From NCBI RefSeq assembly GCF_900129885.1, contig NZ_FQXE01000001.1:489086-553085 (forward strand): DNA of 64,000 bases, read 5' to 3'. Position 1 is the first letter of the stretch. Every line of letters starts with the position of its first letter. The translations under genes were made by a program, and so were the position numbers. This DNA is from Pollutimonas bauzanensis (lineage in GTDB: Bacteria > Pseudomonadota > Gammaproteobacteria > Burkholderiales > Burkholderiaceae_B). Under the pieces are notes generated by a model that was not told where the DNA came from, made no database searches, and saw only the letters and a list, made by a program, of their open reading frames with translations. Shown here piece by piece: positions 19,957-29,559 of the stretch.

Positions 19957-21990
19957 ATGGCGGAAGCGGAAGACCTGATCACCGACGCCGCGCGCCATGC
20001 GACCATATTCGCCCGGCAGCTCTGGCAGCGCCGCCGCCACAAGCCGGACGCCCCCGGCATCATACAATTGGCCGATGTCGCCGACCGCGTGGATTTATTG
20101 ATAGGCGCGGTCTTCGGGGTCCGCTACTCCCTGCGCGTCGCCCAGCCGGCCGCGCCTCGCACCGCGCTTGCGGCGCTATTCCGCAGGGGTGATCTGCCTC
20201 TGCCGGCGCGCGCCATACCGGCCACCGACGGCAGTTCCCTGTGGCTGCCTGGCGATTTCCAAAGCAGCGACTTCGACGCCAGCCTGGAACGGTTCCGCAC
20301 CATGGCGCTGCAACAAGCCATGCGGGCGCGGCGCGGCGGCGTCCAGGCCATCGCCGCCCTGCCTTCGCCGCTCGAGCGCGATATCTGCCTGCTGCTGGAA
20401 GCCTGCGCCAGCGACGAGGCGCTGGCACGCATGCTGCCCGGCCTGGCCGATTCCATACACGCCCTGCGCGCCAGCGCGCTGGCGGCGCGGCCCCCCCTGG
20501 AGACGATTTCACCGTGGTACCGCCCTCTGGAACTGTTGCTGCGCTCCATATTGCAAAGCCGCTGCGGGGCGGCGCCGGACGGCATCGCCGGCTGCGCCAC
20601 GCCGGCGCTGTCGATCGCGCGCGCGAGGCGGCTGGCGCCCCGGCTGGCCGCCATAGACCTGGCTTCGTCCAGATGGGGCGCCGCCGCCGTGCTCAAGGAT
20701 TACTGGACCGGGGATGTCGTACCGGCCGCGGCGCCGGCCTCGGGCTTCAATGCCATGGACCAGGGCGACACTGGCGGGCCCGGCAAGCCGCCGCGCAGCG
20801 CCAGGCTGGCGCGCCGCCCCAAAGCGCGCGCCGCCGCCAAGGACGAAGACGACGAACGGCAAGGGGTCTGGATGGTACAGCCGTCCCAGCCCATGGAACA
20901 TGCGGAAGACCCCATGGGCATGCAGCGGCCCACCGACCGGGACGAGCAAACGCCCGCCGAGGAGTTCGCCGATTCCCTTTCGGAATTGGCCGAGGCCAGG
21001 CTGGTTTCCACGCCGGGGCGCCCCAAGGACATCCTGCTGTCCGACGATCCGCCGGACGGCCATGCCACCACCCGGCCGGAAAGCATGCAGGCCGGGGCCG
21101 CCAGCGTCCATTATCCCGAATGGGATTACCGGCTCGGCGCCTACCGCGACCCCGGCACGACCGTGCACCTGCTGGCGCCCGGGGCCGCGTCCGCGGAATG
21201 GGTGGAGCAGACCCTGGAAAAGCACCGCTGCAGGCTGGACGTGATCCGCCGGCGCTTCGAAATGCTGAGGCCCGAGCGCACGCGGCTGCGCAAACAGCGG
21301 GAAGGCGACGGCATAGACCTGGCCGCCTACATCGAGGCGCTTGCGGACAGGCGCGCCGGCCGCGCCATGCCGCAAGCGCTTTACGAAAGCCAGCGCCCCG
21401 GCAAGCGCGATATGGCCATCATGCTGCTGATAGACATCAGCGGTTCCACCGATTCCTGGCTGTCGGCCACGCAGCGCGTCATCGACGTCGAGCGCGAAGC
21501 GCTGCTGCTGGTGTGCACGGCGCTCGAAGGGCTGGGCGAGCCCTACTCCGTCCAGGCATTCTCCGGCGAAGGGCCCCAGGGCGTCACGGTGAGCGCCGTC
21601 AAGCACTTCAATGAGCGCTACGACATGCAGATCGCCAGGCGCATCGCCGCCCTGGAGCCCGAGCGCTATACGCGCACCGGAGCCGCCCTGCGCCACGCCA
21701 GCATGCTGCTGATGAAAGAAGCGTCTCAGCACCGGCTGCTGCTGCTCCTGTCGGACGGCAAACCCAATGACGCCGACGATTATGAAGGGCGCTATGGCGT
21801 GGAGGACATGCGGCGCGCCGTCGGCGAAGCCAAGCTGCAAGGGATCTTTCCCTTCTGCCTGACCATAGACCGGCAAGCCGCCAGCTATCTGCCGGCCGTA
21901 TTCGGGCCGCGCCAATATGCCCTGCTGCCCAAACCCGAACTGCTGCCCACCGTCCTGCTGGACTGGATGCGGCGCCTGCTGTCCCGCTAA
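19957..21990 (+). CDS. norD: NorD, VWA-domain NO reductase activation protein
   Basis: Partner of NorQ; the von Willebrand factor A domain carries the MIDAS metal site in IMLLIDISGSTDSW (DxSxS) near residue 490. The 677 residues have a variable Ala/Arg-rich N-terminal half and a charged linker (about 270-370). The conserved C-terminal VWA ends at LSR. It starts 21 bases after norQ and is probably the last gene of the nor operon; norE and norF are absent from the window. Confidence 0.92.
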   Translation: MAEAEDLITDAARHATIFARQLWQRRRHKPDAPGIIQLADVADRVDLLIGAVFGVRYSLRVAQPAAPRTALAALFRRGDLPLPARAIPATDGSSLWLPGDFQSSDFDASLERFRTMALQQAMRARRGGVQAIAALPSPLERDICLLLEACASDEALARMLPGLADSIHALRASALAARPPLETISPWYRPLELLLRSILQSRCGAAPDGIAGCATPALSIARARRLAPRLAAIDLASSRWGAAAVLKDYWTGDVVPAAAPASGFNAMDQGDTGGPGKPPRSARLARRPKARAAAKDEDDERQGVWMVQPSQPMEHAEDPMGMQRPTDRDEQTPAEEFADSLSELAEARLVSTPGRPKDILLSDDPPDGHATTRPESMQAGAASVHYPEWDYRLGAYRDPGTTVHLLAPGAASAEWVEQTLEKHRCRLDVIRRRFEMLRPERTRLRKQREGDGIDLAAYIEALADRRAGRAMPQALYESQRPGKRDMAIMLLIDISGSTDSWLSATQRVIDVEREALLLVCTALEGLGEPYSVQAFSGEGPQGVTVSAVKHFNERYDMQIARRIAALEPERYTRTGAALRHASMLLMKEASQHRLLLLLSDGKPNDADDYEGRYGVEDMRRAVGEAKLQGIFPFCLTIDRQAASYLPAVFGPRQYALLPKPELLPTVLLDWMRRLLSR

Positions 21991-22002
21991 TAAGCGCGGC
22001 GC

Positions 22003-22019
22003 TCCCGGGTAATCCGGGA
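22003..22019. terminator. Short hairpin between convergent norD and lysR
   Basis: TCCCGG and CCGGGA arms flank a 5-base loop in the 31-base gap between the two convergent stops. There is no clear T-run, so termination is only a suggestion. Confidence 0.3.
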
Positions 22020-22021
22020 AT

Positions 22022-22927
22022 TCATGGTTGCGCCTCCGGCGCCAGGCGTTCGCCCAGGAAGTCCAGGAAAGAGCGCACCGCCGGCACCAGGCCGCGGCGC
22101 GACGCGAACACCGCATGCACGATGCCGGGCTGGGGCGCCCAATGGGGCAGCACCAGCGCCAGCCTGCCGTCGGCGAGTTCATCGCGGCACATATAGTCGG
22201 GCAGGATGCCCATGCCTATGCCGCCCAGCACCGCGAACTTCAGCGTCAGAAGATCATCCGCGACAAAGGCGGGGCGATGCGTGACGGTATACTGCCCGCC
22301 GTTGGGGCCGAACAGCTGCCACAAGGCGCGCCCATCGTTGACCGACATTGATACCGAGTCCAGCAGCGTCAGGTCGCTGGGATCGCCGGGGCTGCCCTGG
22401 CGCTCGAGCTGCCGCGGGCTGGCCACCAGGAAGGCCTGGGTCAGGCCCAGGTGCTTGACGACGACGCTGCCGCTGTCGGCGAGCGACGAGCGCACGCGCA
22501 AGGCGACGTCCACCCCTTCTTCGACCAGATCGACCACGCGGTTGCTGACCTGCATGTGGACCTGGACCGCCGGATACTGCGCCAGATAGTCCGGCAGGAT
22601 GGGGCCCAGCACGGTTTGCGCGACGGTCACCGGACATACCACCCGGACGATGCCGCGAGGTTCGGACTGCACGTGGGCGACCGCGGCGGCGGCGGCCTCG
22701 GCCTCGTCGCACATGGCGGCGCAGTGGCGGTAATACAGCTCGCCCGCCGTGGTCAGAGACAGTTTGCGCGTGGTGCGCTGGAGCAGCCGCACGCCCAGTT
22801 GCGCCTCCAGCCTGGCTATGCGCCGCGACAGCCGCGATTTGGGCAGGCCCAGCGCGCGCCCCGCCGCGGCGAAGCCGCCCGCGTTGACCACCTCGGCAAA
22901 ATACAGCATGTCGTTCAAGTCTTGCAT
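22022..22927 (-). CDS. LysR-family transcriptional regulator
   Basis: 301 residues: an N-terminal winged HTH (about 1-60, FAAAGRALGLPKSRLSRRIARLE) and a LysR substrate-binding domain (about 90-290) with RGIVRVVCPVTVAQTVLG. It is divergent from the azoreductase gene, with 117 bases between starts. That is the usual arrangement in which the regulator controls both itself and its neighbour, probably through the palindrome at 22998-23022. The inducer is unknown; quinones or azo compounds are plausible given the neighbour. Confidence 0.9.
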   Translation of the reverse strand: MQDLNDMLYFAEVVNAGGFAAAGRALGLPKSRLSRRIARLEAQLGVRLLQRTTRKLSLTTAGELYYRHCAAMCDEAEAAAAAVAHVQSEPRGIVRVVCPVTVAQTVLGPILPDYLAQYPAVQVHMQVSNRVVDLVEEGVDVALRVRSSLADSGSVVVKHLGLTQAFLVASPRQLERQGSPGDPSDLTLLDSVSMSVNDGRALWQLFGPNGGQYTVTHRPAFVADDLLTLKFAVLGGIGMGILPDYMCRDELADGRLALVLPHWAPQPGIVHAVFASRRGLVPAVRSFLDFLGERLAPEAQP

Positions 22928-22997
22928 CGCCTTTCCATTCGCCTCAAATTCAGGACAATCTATCGCATTTTCACTGACTTATCAATGTCGCGGTGCG

Positions 22998-23022
22998 AAT
23001 GCACAATGTGACCATGCATTGT
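22998..23022. promoter_or_regulatory. Candidate LysR binding site upstream of azoR
   Basis: Two overlapping inverted repeats share this stretch: AATGCA-N11-TGCATT (22998-23020) and ACAATG-N8-CATTGT (23003-23022). The N11-spaced form fits a LysR-type T-N11-A site, and it lies between the divergent lysR and azoR starts. Confidence 0.45.
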
Positions 23023-23044
23023 TGCAAACCAACCCGGAGAAATC

Positions 23045-23695
23045 ATGAAACTGCTGCATGTCGATTCAAGCATCAACGGCGCCAATTCCATTTCGCGCAA
23101 GCTCACCAAAGATATCGTGGCGCAATGGATGGCCGACCATCCCGGCACCGAGGTCCAATACCTGGACCTGGCCGCCGACACGCCCAGCCACTTTTCCAGC
23201 GACGCCATGGGTTTCCGCCTGCCGCCTTCGACCGAGGCCTTGACCGACGCCCAGCGCCGCGAAAATGCCCTGTCCGAAGCCCTGGTTTCGCAATTCCTGG
23301 CCGCCGACGTGATTGTAGTGGGCGCCCCCCTGTACAACTTCTCGATACCCAGCCAGCTCAAATCCTGGATAGACCGCCTTGCCCAGGCAGGCCGCACATT
23401 CAGCTATACCGAAAACGGCCCGGTGGGCCTGGCCAAGGGCAAGACCGTGATCGCGGCGCTTAGCCGGGGCGGCATCTACTCGACCAGCGAAGCCGGCCGC
23501 GCCATGGAACACCAGGAAACCTATCTGAAGACCATATTTGGTTTCTTCGGCATCACCGATGTGCGCGTCGTGCGCGCCGAAGGCACCGCCATGGGCGCCG
23601 AGAGCCTTGCAAACGCCTTGCAGACGGCGGATGAATGCATCAAGGTCCTGGCCACCAGCTCGTTCGTCCCCGAATCGGCCGAAGCCGCGGCCTGA
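23045..23695 (+). CDS. azoR: FMN-dependent NADH-azoreductase / quinone reductase
   Basis: Flavodoxin-fold flavoenzyme that reduces azo bonds and quinones by two electrons with NADH. The 216 residues are slightly longer than E. coli AzoR. Recognisable are the N-terminal HVDSSI phosphate-binding loop followed by SISRKLT, and the flavin loop [22 protein letters not shown] precedes the ATG. It is divergent from the LysR gene that probably controls it. Confidence 0.9.
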   Translation: MKLLHVDSSINGANSISRKLTKDIVAQWMADHPGTEVQYLDLAADTPSHFSSDAMGFRLPPSTEALTDAQRRENALSEALVSQFLAADVIVVGAPLYNFSIPSQLKSWIDRLAQAGRTFSYTENGPVGLAKGKTVIAALSRGGIYSTSEAGRAMEHQETYLKTIFGFFGITDVRVVRAEGTAMGAESLANALQTADECIKVLATSSFVPESAEAAA

Positions 23696-23833
23696 GTCCG
23701 GCGCCGGCAGCGCGCTGCCGGCCGCCTTGCCCGCCTGGCGGCCGGATTTCAATCAGGGGCTACAATCAAGCCAGCCGTCTCGACCCTGAACCAATCCTGG
23801 TCCCGGGCCAGACGCACAGATTGCCTGCCTATT

Positions 23834-25222
23834 GTGACCCCCCTCTCCTTTTCCTCCCTGCCGCTTTCGCGCGCCATACTCGATAATCTTGATAACCTCG
23901 GTTACCAGGCCATGACGCCCATCCAGGCGCAAGCCCTGCCGCTCATCGTGGCGGGCCGCGACCTGATCGCGCAAGCCAAAACCGGCAGCGGCAAGACCGC
24001 CGCATTCGGCCTGGGCATAGTCCATACCCTGGACGCGGCCCTGTCGGCAACGCAGGCCCTGGTGCTGTGCCCCACCCGCGAACTGGCCGAACAGGTCGCC
24101 AATGAACTGCGGCGCCTGGCCCGCGCCGTGGGCAATACCAAGATCATCACGCTATGCGGCGGCACCCCGATACGCCCGCAGGTCGAATCGCTGAAGTTCG
24201 GCGCCCATATCGTGGTCGCCACGCCGGGCCGGCTGATGGACCATATCGATCGCGGCACGGTGGATCTATCCGGCATCCGCAGCCTGGTGCTGGATGAAGC
24301 CGACCGCATGCTGGACATGGGCTTTTACGATGATGTGACCCACATCGTCGGCGCCTGCCCGGCCCAGCGCCAGACCCTGCTGTTCTCGGCCACCTATGCC
24401 GACGACATCCGCAAGGCCAGCGCCCGATTCCTGAAGAAGCCGGCCGAGGTCAAGGTGGAGTCGGTCCACGACGCCAGCCAGATCGAGCAGCTATTCTATG
24501 AAATAGAGCCCGGCCGCCGCCTCGCCGTGGTGGGACAGCTGCTGGAACACTTCCGGCCGGTTTCCACCCTGGCGTTTTGCAACACCAAGGCGCAATGCCG
24601 CGAACTGATGCAGTACCTGGAATCACGCGGCTTCAGCGCCCTGGCGCTGCACGGCGACCTCGAGCAGCGCGAGCGCGAAGACGTGCTGGTGCAATTCTCC
24701 AACCGCAGTTGCTCGGTGCTGGTGGCCACCGATGTCGCCGCGCGCGGCCTGGACATCCAGACACTGGACGCGGTGATCAATGTCGACGTCACGCCGGACG
24801 CCGAAGTCCATATACACCGCATCGGCCGCAGCGGCCGCGGGCAGGCCAAAGGCCTGGCGCTGAGCCTGTGCTCGCCCGACGAAATGCGCTGGGCCAGCCA
24901 GATCGAGAAATATCAGGGGCAGCCCATAGTCTGGGCCAGCCCCGGCACCCTGAAGCCCGCGCCGGGCGGCCGCTTGAACCCGCCCATGATCACGCTTTGC
25001 GTCCAAGGCGGCAAAAAGGACAAGCTGCGGCCCGGGGATCTGCTGGGGGCGCTGACCAAGGACGCCGGCTTCGCCGCCGACCAGATCGGCAAGATCAATA
25101 TCCTGGAATTCGTCAGCTTCGTCGCGCTGGACCGGCGGATAGCGAAAGAAGCCTTTGCCAAGCTGAGCGCCGGCAACATCAAGGGCCGACGCTTCAGGAT
25201 GCGCTTCATGTCGGAAATCTGA
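23834..25222 (+). CDS. dbpA: DEAD-box ATP-dependent RNA helicase DbpA
   Basis: RNA helicase that acts on 23S rRNA hairpin 92 during 50S assembly. The 462 residues begin at GTG 23834. Motifs: Q motif near GYQAMTPIQAQALP, Walker A AKTGSGKT, DEAD in LVLDEADRMLDMGF, SAT, and motif VI HRIGRSGRG. The C-terminal ~75 residues (ITLCVQGGKKDKLRPGDLLG) are the DbpA RNA-binding domain, which separates it from other DEAD proteins. It is convergent with ribA. Confidence 0.93.
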   Translation: MTPLSFSSLPLSRAILDNLDNLGYQAMTPIQAQALPLIVAGRDLIAQAKTGSGKTAAFGLGIVHTLDAALSATQALVLCPTRELAEQVANELRRLARAVGNTKIITLCGGTPIRPQVESLKFGAHIVVATPGRLMDHIDRGTVDLSGIRSLVLDEADRMLDMGFYDDVTHIVGACPAQRQTLLFSATYADDIRKASARFLKKPAEVKVESVHDASQIEQLFYEIEPGRRLAVVGQLLEHFRPVSTLAFCNTKAQCRELMQYLESRGFSALALHGDLEQREREDVLVQFSNRSCSVLVATDVAARGLDIQTLDAVINVDVTPDAEVHIHRIGRSGRGQAKGLALSLCSPDEMRWASQIEKYQGQPIVWASPGTLKPAPGGRLNPPMITLCVQGGKKDKLRPGDLLGALTKDAGFAADQIGKINILEFVSFVALDRRIAKEAFAKLSAGNIKGRRFRMRFMSEI

Positions 25223-25231
25223 GCTTAAAGC

Positions 25232-25906
25232 TTAAAGTCGCTCTTTCAGCCAGTGCCCGAGCTTGGCCGCCTTGGTGCTCAGGTAGTTTTCATTGAAGGG
25301 GTTGCGATTCACCTGGATGGGGATGCGCTCCACTATTGGCACCCCCAGGCTTTCCAGCGTATCCACCTTGCGCGGATTGTTGGTCATCAGGCGCAAAGAC
25401 GCGATGCCGAAATGATCCAGCATGGGCTTGCATAAATCATAGCGGCGCATGTCCGCCGGGAAACCCAGCTGCTCGTTGGCCTCGACCGTATCCGCCCCCG
25501 CGTCCTGCAAGCGGTAGGCGCGTATCTTGTTCACCAGCCCGATGCCGCGCCCTTCCTGGCGCATGTACAGCAAAGCGCCGCGGCCTTGCGCCGCAATCGC
25601 CTTGAGCGCCGTTTCAAGCTGGGCGCCGCAATCGCAGCGCTGGCTGAACAAGGCGTCGCCCGTGAGGCATTCCGAATGCACGCGCGCCAGCACCGGCTCG
25701 CCGTCGCCGACCTCGCCCAGGGTGAGCATCAGGTGCTCTTTGCCGGTGGCAGCTTCGACGAAGACATGGATGCCGAACGTCGCCCAGGGGGTGGGCAGCT
25801 TGCTCGATGTGATGTAGTCCAGCTGCTGGCCCGCCGGCCCGCCCGGCTCATCGCCCGATTTTTCGTTTTCTACTAAGCCAGCGTCAGCGCCGTGCAAGGG
25901 CAGCAT
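25232..25906 (-). CDS. ribA: GTP cyclohydrolase II
   Basis: First committed enzyme of riboflavin synthesis. 224 residues started at ATG 25904-25906; the open frame extends four codons further to a TTG, but GAGG sits 8 bases before the ATG. The zinc cysteines are in [20 protein letters not shown], and the catalytic stretch is [17 protein letters not shown]. It is a monofunctional RibA with no RibB domain. An inverted repeat that includes its ribosome binding site and two upstream hairpins suggest leader control. Confidence 0.95.
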   Translation of the reverse strand: MLPLHGADAGLVENEKSGDEPGGPAGQQLDYITSSKLPTPWATFGIHVFVEAATGKEHLMLTLGEVGDGEPVLARVHSECLTGDALFSQRCDCGAQLETALKAIAAQGRGALLYMRQEGRGIGLVNKIRAYRLQDAGADTVEANEQLGFPADMRRYDLCKPMLDHFGIASLRLMTNNPRKVDTLESLGVPIVERIPIQVNRNPFNENYLSTKAAKLGHWLKERL

Positions 25907-25910
25907 AAAT

Positions 25911-26037
25911 AACCTCAAAACAGAAAGAAACCCGAGGTTAACACTCTTGGGCGGCGGTGCCGCGCAGGCCCGGACTCCGGGCGCACCGCAGGCTTGAGCT
26001 CGCTTGCGGCTCCGATGGAAGCCGCAAGCACAAGCCT
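25911..26037 (-). promoter_or_regulatory. Structured ribA leader with an RBS-sequestering inverted repeat
   Basis: Three inverted repeats lie between livF and ribA. AACCTC (25911-25916) and GAGGTT (25934-25939) would pair the ribA Shine-Dalgarno in the mRNA. GCCCGG-ACT-CCGGGC is at 25968-25982. A large two-part hairpin has arms 25990-25996/26031-26037 and 26002-26010/26021-26029. The conserved FMN riboswitch sequence was looked for and not found. Confidence 0.4.
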
Positions 26038-26107
26038 AATGATACTTCCGCAATGAGGCCGGGAGTAGTAGGCGCTGCCGGTTTTCACCGTCCCGCCAGC
26101 CGGACAA

Positions 26108-26812
26108 TCAGACCTTGACCCCCAGGTACTTCTCGATGACGGTATTGTCGCCATGCAATTCGGCCGGTGTTCCCTCGTACACCATGTGGCCGTTGTTGAT
26201 GATGTAGCAGCGATGGGCCAGCGACAAGGCGGCGCGCACGTTCTGCTCCACGATGACTATGGTATTCCCGCTTTGAGCCAGCTTGCGGCAGACCTCGATC
26301 AGGTCGCGCACGATCAGTGGGGCCAGGCCCTCAAAAGGCTCGTCGAGCAGGATGATGCTGGCGTTGCGTATCATGGCGCGGGCGATGGCCAGCATTTGCT
26401 GCTCGCCGCCCGAAAGCTGCTTGCCGCGGTTGCGCCTGCGCTCGGCCAGGCGCGGGAAGGTTTCGTAAATTTCTTCCAGCGAACGGGCTTGCGGCGCCGT
26501 CATCGCGGCCAGCTGCAGGTTTTCCTGGACCGTGATCTGCCCGAAAATGCGCCGCTCCTCCGGCACCAGCTGGATGCCGCGCTTGGCCAATTGATAGGGG
26601 GGAAGGTGCTGCACTTCGACGCCGTTATGGCGGATGACGCCGCTCTTGGGCTGCACCATCCCCATCAGGGACTTGAGCGTCGTGCTCTTGCCTGCTCCAT
26701 TGCGCCCCAGCAGGGCCACCACCTCGTTTTCCTCCACGCGCATGGAGACATCGAAAAGGATGTGGGAATCCCCGTAGTAGCTGTTGATTTTGTCGACCTC
26801 AAGCAGACTCAT
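26108..26812 (-). CDS. ABC transporter ATP-binding protein, LivF type
   Basis: 234-residue cytoplasmic ATPase of a branched-chain-amino-acid-type (HAAT) importer. Walker A is GRNGAGKST, the signature is QLSGGEQQMLAIARAM, and Walker B is IILLDEPFEGLAP. It starts at ATG 26810-26812, 14 bases inside the end of the fused permease-ATPase gene, so it is translationally coupled. It is the last gene of a four-gene operon read binding protein, LivH, LivM-LivG, LivF. The substrate cannot be read from the ATPase. Confidence 0.93.
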   Translation of the reverse strand: MSLLEVDKINSYYGDSHILFDVSMRVEENEVVALLGRNGAGKSTTLKSLMGMVQPKSGVIRHNGVEVQHLPPYQLAKRGIQLVPEERRIFGQITVQENLQLAAMTAPQARSLEEIYETFPRLAERRRNRGKQLSGGEQQMLAIARAMIRNASIILLDEPFEGLAPLIVRDLIEVCRKLAQSGNTIVIVEQNVRAALSLAHRCYIINNGHMVYEGTPAELHGDNTVIEKYLGVKV

Positions 26813-28640
26813 GCTCGTCCATCCCTCCGAGATAGGCTGCCTGCACAGCGGGATCCATCCGAATTTCGTCGGGGGTGCCCTCTGCCAGCTTGCGGCCTTC
26901 ATATAGTACGGTGATGCGCTCGGCCAGTTCGAACATGGCGTCCATGTCGTGCTCGACGATGACCATGCTGCGGCCTTTGCGTATCGATTTAAGTAAAGCG
27001 ACGACGTGTATGCGTTCCTCCGGCCCCAGGCCGGCCAGGGGCTCGTCGAACAGCAGCACATTGGCGCCGGTGGCCAGGGCGAGGCCGATTTCCAGCCGGC
27101 GCTTTTCGCCATAAGGAAGCTCGGAAACCAGGGTATCGGCCTGGTGCGTAAGCCCCACCAGCTCGATCGCGGCATTGACCTGCCCGTCCAGGCCTTCCGA
27201 GCGATGCAGGCCGCGCAGCATATCGCCGCGGAACTTGCCGCGGCTGCGCGCCAGAACCGGGATCATGGCGTTCTGCCTGACAGTGAGCGACTCGAAAAGC
27301 TGGTTGATCTGGTAGCTCTTGCTCATGCCCAGCTGGCAGACCGCCGTGACGCCGATGCCGGTGATCTCCTGGCCGCGGAAGAACACCTGGCCAGTGGTCG
27401 TCGCCAGCTCGCCCGCCAGCATGGCGAAGAAAGTCGATTTGCCGGCGCCGTTGGGGCCGATGACGCCGCGCAGCTCGCCCTCGGCCAAGGCGAAGGTTAC
27501 ATCGTTGACCGCCGTCAGGCCGCCATATTGCTTGGTGATGCCGCGGGCTTCGAGTACCGGCGCGCCCACGCGCCCTCCCGCCGCCGGCGCGACGATATCG
27601 AGCTGCGAGCTGACCTTGGAATCGGCCTCCGGATCGACCACCTGGCTGCTGCGGCGGCGGCGCTTGACGTAATCGAGCACGCCGCCGGCCACGCCATGGC
27701 GGAACACGGTGACCAGCACCACGAACACGATGCCGAGTATCAGCTTCCAGTAGGCGCCGATATTCGCCACCTGCTGCAGCCCTTCGTACAGGTAAAGCCA
27801 GATGGTGGCGCCAAACAGCGGCCCCAGCAAGGTTCCCGCGCCGCCCATGACCGTCTGGATCACCAGCTGCGACGAGGTATCCAGCGCGAAGGCGTCCGGC
27901 GGCATATAAGCCTGGAACACCCCGAGCAGCCCGCCGGCCAGGCCGCCATACGCCGCGGCGATCACAAAAACCGTCAGCTTGTAGTTCTGTATGGCGTGGC
28001 CCAGGGCCATGGCGCGCTTGGGATTGCCGCGTATGGCCTTGAGCACCGCGCCGAAGGGCGAACGGACGATGCGGCGCGCGATGAGGTAGCCGACGAAAAA
28101 GAAGATCGCCACGAACCAGTACATGGGCCAGCCGCTGGAAATATGGATGGTCGTGAAGCCCAGGTCTATTTCCGGCGGAGGCACGCCGGCAATGCCGTTC
28201 TCGCCCCCCGTGTAGCGCTTGAAGGACGAATTCTGCAGGAAGTAGAACATCTCGCCGAAGGCCAGCGTGCTCATTGCAAAATAGATGCCCGTGCGCCGCA
28301 GGGTCAGGTAGCCGATGACCAGCCCGGCAAACGCCGCCACCACCGTCCCGATCAGCAGGGCCAGCAGCATATGCGGCACCAGGCCGGAAGTCAGCAGATA
28401 GGCCGCCACGAAGCCGCCCGTTCCGTAGAAAGCCGCCTGGCCGAAGGACAGCAGGCCGGTGTAGCCGAACAGCAGATCGAAGCCCAGGCCGAACAGACCC
28501 CAGATCAATATGCGCGTCAGCAGATCGGGGCTCATGCCCAGATACGGCAGCGCGAATGGCGCGGCAAGCAGACAGACGCCCACGATCAGTTCGGGCAGTT
28601 GGCGGCGCGCAAAGGCGCCAGGTAGATTATGCGTGCTCAT
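26799..28640 (-). CDS. Fused LivM permease - LivG ATPase
   Basis: 613 residues combining two subunits that are usually separate. Residues about 1-330 are a LivM-type permease with 8-10 helices (LIWGLFGLGFDLLFGYTGLL, SFGQAAFYGTGGF). A charged linker of ~45 residues follows, then a LivG-type ATPase (about 370-605) with Walker A GPNGAGKST, signature SELPYGEKRRLEIG and Walker B VLLFDEPLAGL. Its start overlaps the livH stop by 4 bases. The fusion enforces one permease-ATPase stoichiometry. Confidence 0.94.
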   Translation of the reverse strand: MSTHNLPGAFARRQLPELIVGVCLLAAPFALPYLGMSPDLLTRILIWGLFGLGFDLLFGYTGLLSFGQAAFYGTGGFVAAYLLTSGLVPHMLLALLIGTVVAAFAGLVIGYLTLRRTGIYFAMSTLAFGEMFYFLQNSSFKRYTGGENGIAGVPPPEIDLGFTTIHISSGWPMYWFVAIFFFVGYLIARRIVRSPFGAVLKAIRGNPKRAMALGHAIQNYKLTVFVIAAAYGGLAGGLLGVFQAYMPPDAFALDTSSQLVIQTVMGGAGTLLGPLFGATIWLYLYEGLQQVANIGAYWKLILGIVFVVLVTVFRHGVAGGVLDYVKRRRRSSQVVDPEADSKVSSQLDIVAPAAGGRVGAPVLEARGITKQYGGLTAVNDVTFALAEGELRGVIGPNGAGKSTFFAMLAGELATTTGQVFFRGQEITGIGVTAVCQLGMSKSYQINQLFESLTVRQNAMIPVLARSRGKFRGDMLRGLHRSEGLDGQVNAAIELVGLTHQADTLVSELPYGEKRRLEIGLALATGANVLLFDEPLAGLGPEERIHVVALLKSIRKGRSMVIVEHDMDAMFELAERITVLYEGRKLAEGTPDEIRMDPAVQAAYLGGMDEHESA

Positions 28641-29512
28641 TCGCGGCCCTCCTGGCCCATCAAGCCCTGCGGACGGAAGATGAGCACCAGGGCCATCACG
28701 ACGAACAGCATCACATCAGAATAGGCGGGATCAAACATGGAAGTCAGGCTGAGAATTTCGCCCGCGATGATGCCGCCGATGATGGCGCCGGGAAACGACC
28801 CCACACCGCCAATGACGACAACCACGAACGAATCGACGAGTATCCGGTGCCCCATATCGGGCGCCAGGGTGACAATCGGGGAATCGATCACGCCGGCATA
28901 GCCGGCCGCCATGGCGCCGATGCCGAACACCAGCAGGAAAGTGCGTTTGACATTGATGCCCAGGACATTGACCATTTGCGAGTCTTCAATTCCGGCGCGC
29001 ACGATCAGCCCCAGGCTGGTGCGGTACAGGATGAAATACAGCACCCCCAGCGTGCCGGCGGCGATCGCCAGGGCCTGCAGGCGATACAGCGGATAGACCA
29101 GCGATCCGATATGGACTATGCCCTGCCCCCATGCGGGGGTCGGCACGGACTGGCTGATGCCGCCATAGATGGCGCGCACGGCCTCGATGAGAATGATGCC
29201 TATGCCAAAGGTCACCAGGATCTGGTCTTCGGGCGGACGGCCGTAATACAGGCGCATCAGGCCGCGCTCGATGACCAGGCCGACGAACAGCGTGACCAGC
29301 GCGCCGGCGACAATGGCGATGACGAACGAATCCGTCATGCCATAGGCCGTAAAGCCGGCATAGGCCCCGACGACGAACAGGGCGCCATGCGCGAAATTCA
29401 CAACACCGAGCGTGCCGTAGATAATGGTCAAACCGGTACTGATAAGCGCCAGCAACAGGCCTGTTGCCAGCCCGTTGAATAGCTGCGACAAGAACAACGA
29501 CATGCTCGGCAT
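28637..29512 (-). CDS. LivH-type ABC transporter permease
   Basis: 291 residues, about 8 transmembrane helices, with the family stretch LGVVNFAHGALFVVGAYAGF near the N-terminus and a C-terminal LIFRPQGLMGQEGRE. It forms the translocation channel with the LivM half of the next gene, which overlaps it by 4 bases. Confidence 0.94.
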   Translation of the reverse strand: MPSMSLFLSQLFNGLATGLLLALISTGLTIIYGTLGVVNFAHGALFVVGAYAGFTAYGMTDSFVIAIVAGALVTLFVGLVIERGLMRLYYGRPPEDQILVTFGIGIILIEAVRAIYGGISQSVPTPAWGQGIVHIGSLVYPLYRLQALAIAAGTLGVLYFILYRTSLGLIVRAGIEDSQMVNVLGINVKRTFLLVFGIGAMAAGYAGVIDSPIVTLAPDMGHRILVDSFVVVVIGGVGSFPGAIIGGIIAGEILSLTSMFDPAYSDVMLFVVMALVLIFRPQGLMGQEGRE

Positions 29513-29559
29513 TCAAGCTCCTCCTTTTGCGGTAAGTGCGCTAAACGCAGTCGCTAAAC

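Noticed and set aside
25919-26107. FMN riboswitch upstream of ribA
   Set aside because: Hairpins exist, but the conserved riboswitch segments expected of the RFN element are not present.
27006-28625. 539-residue plus-strand ORF opposite the fused Liv gene
   Set aside because: Antisense shadow with biased composition; the minus-strand protein has complete ABC and permease motifs.
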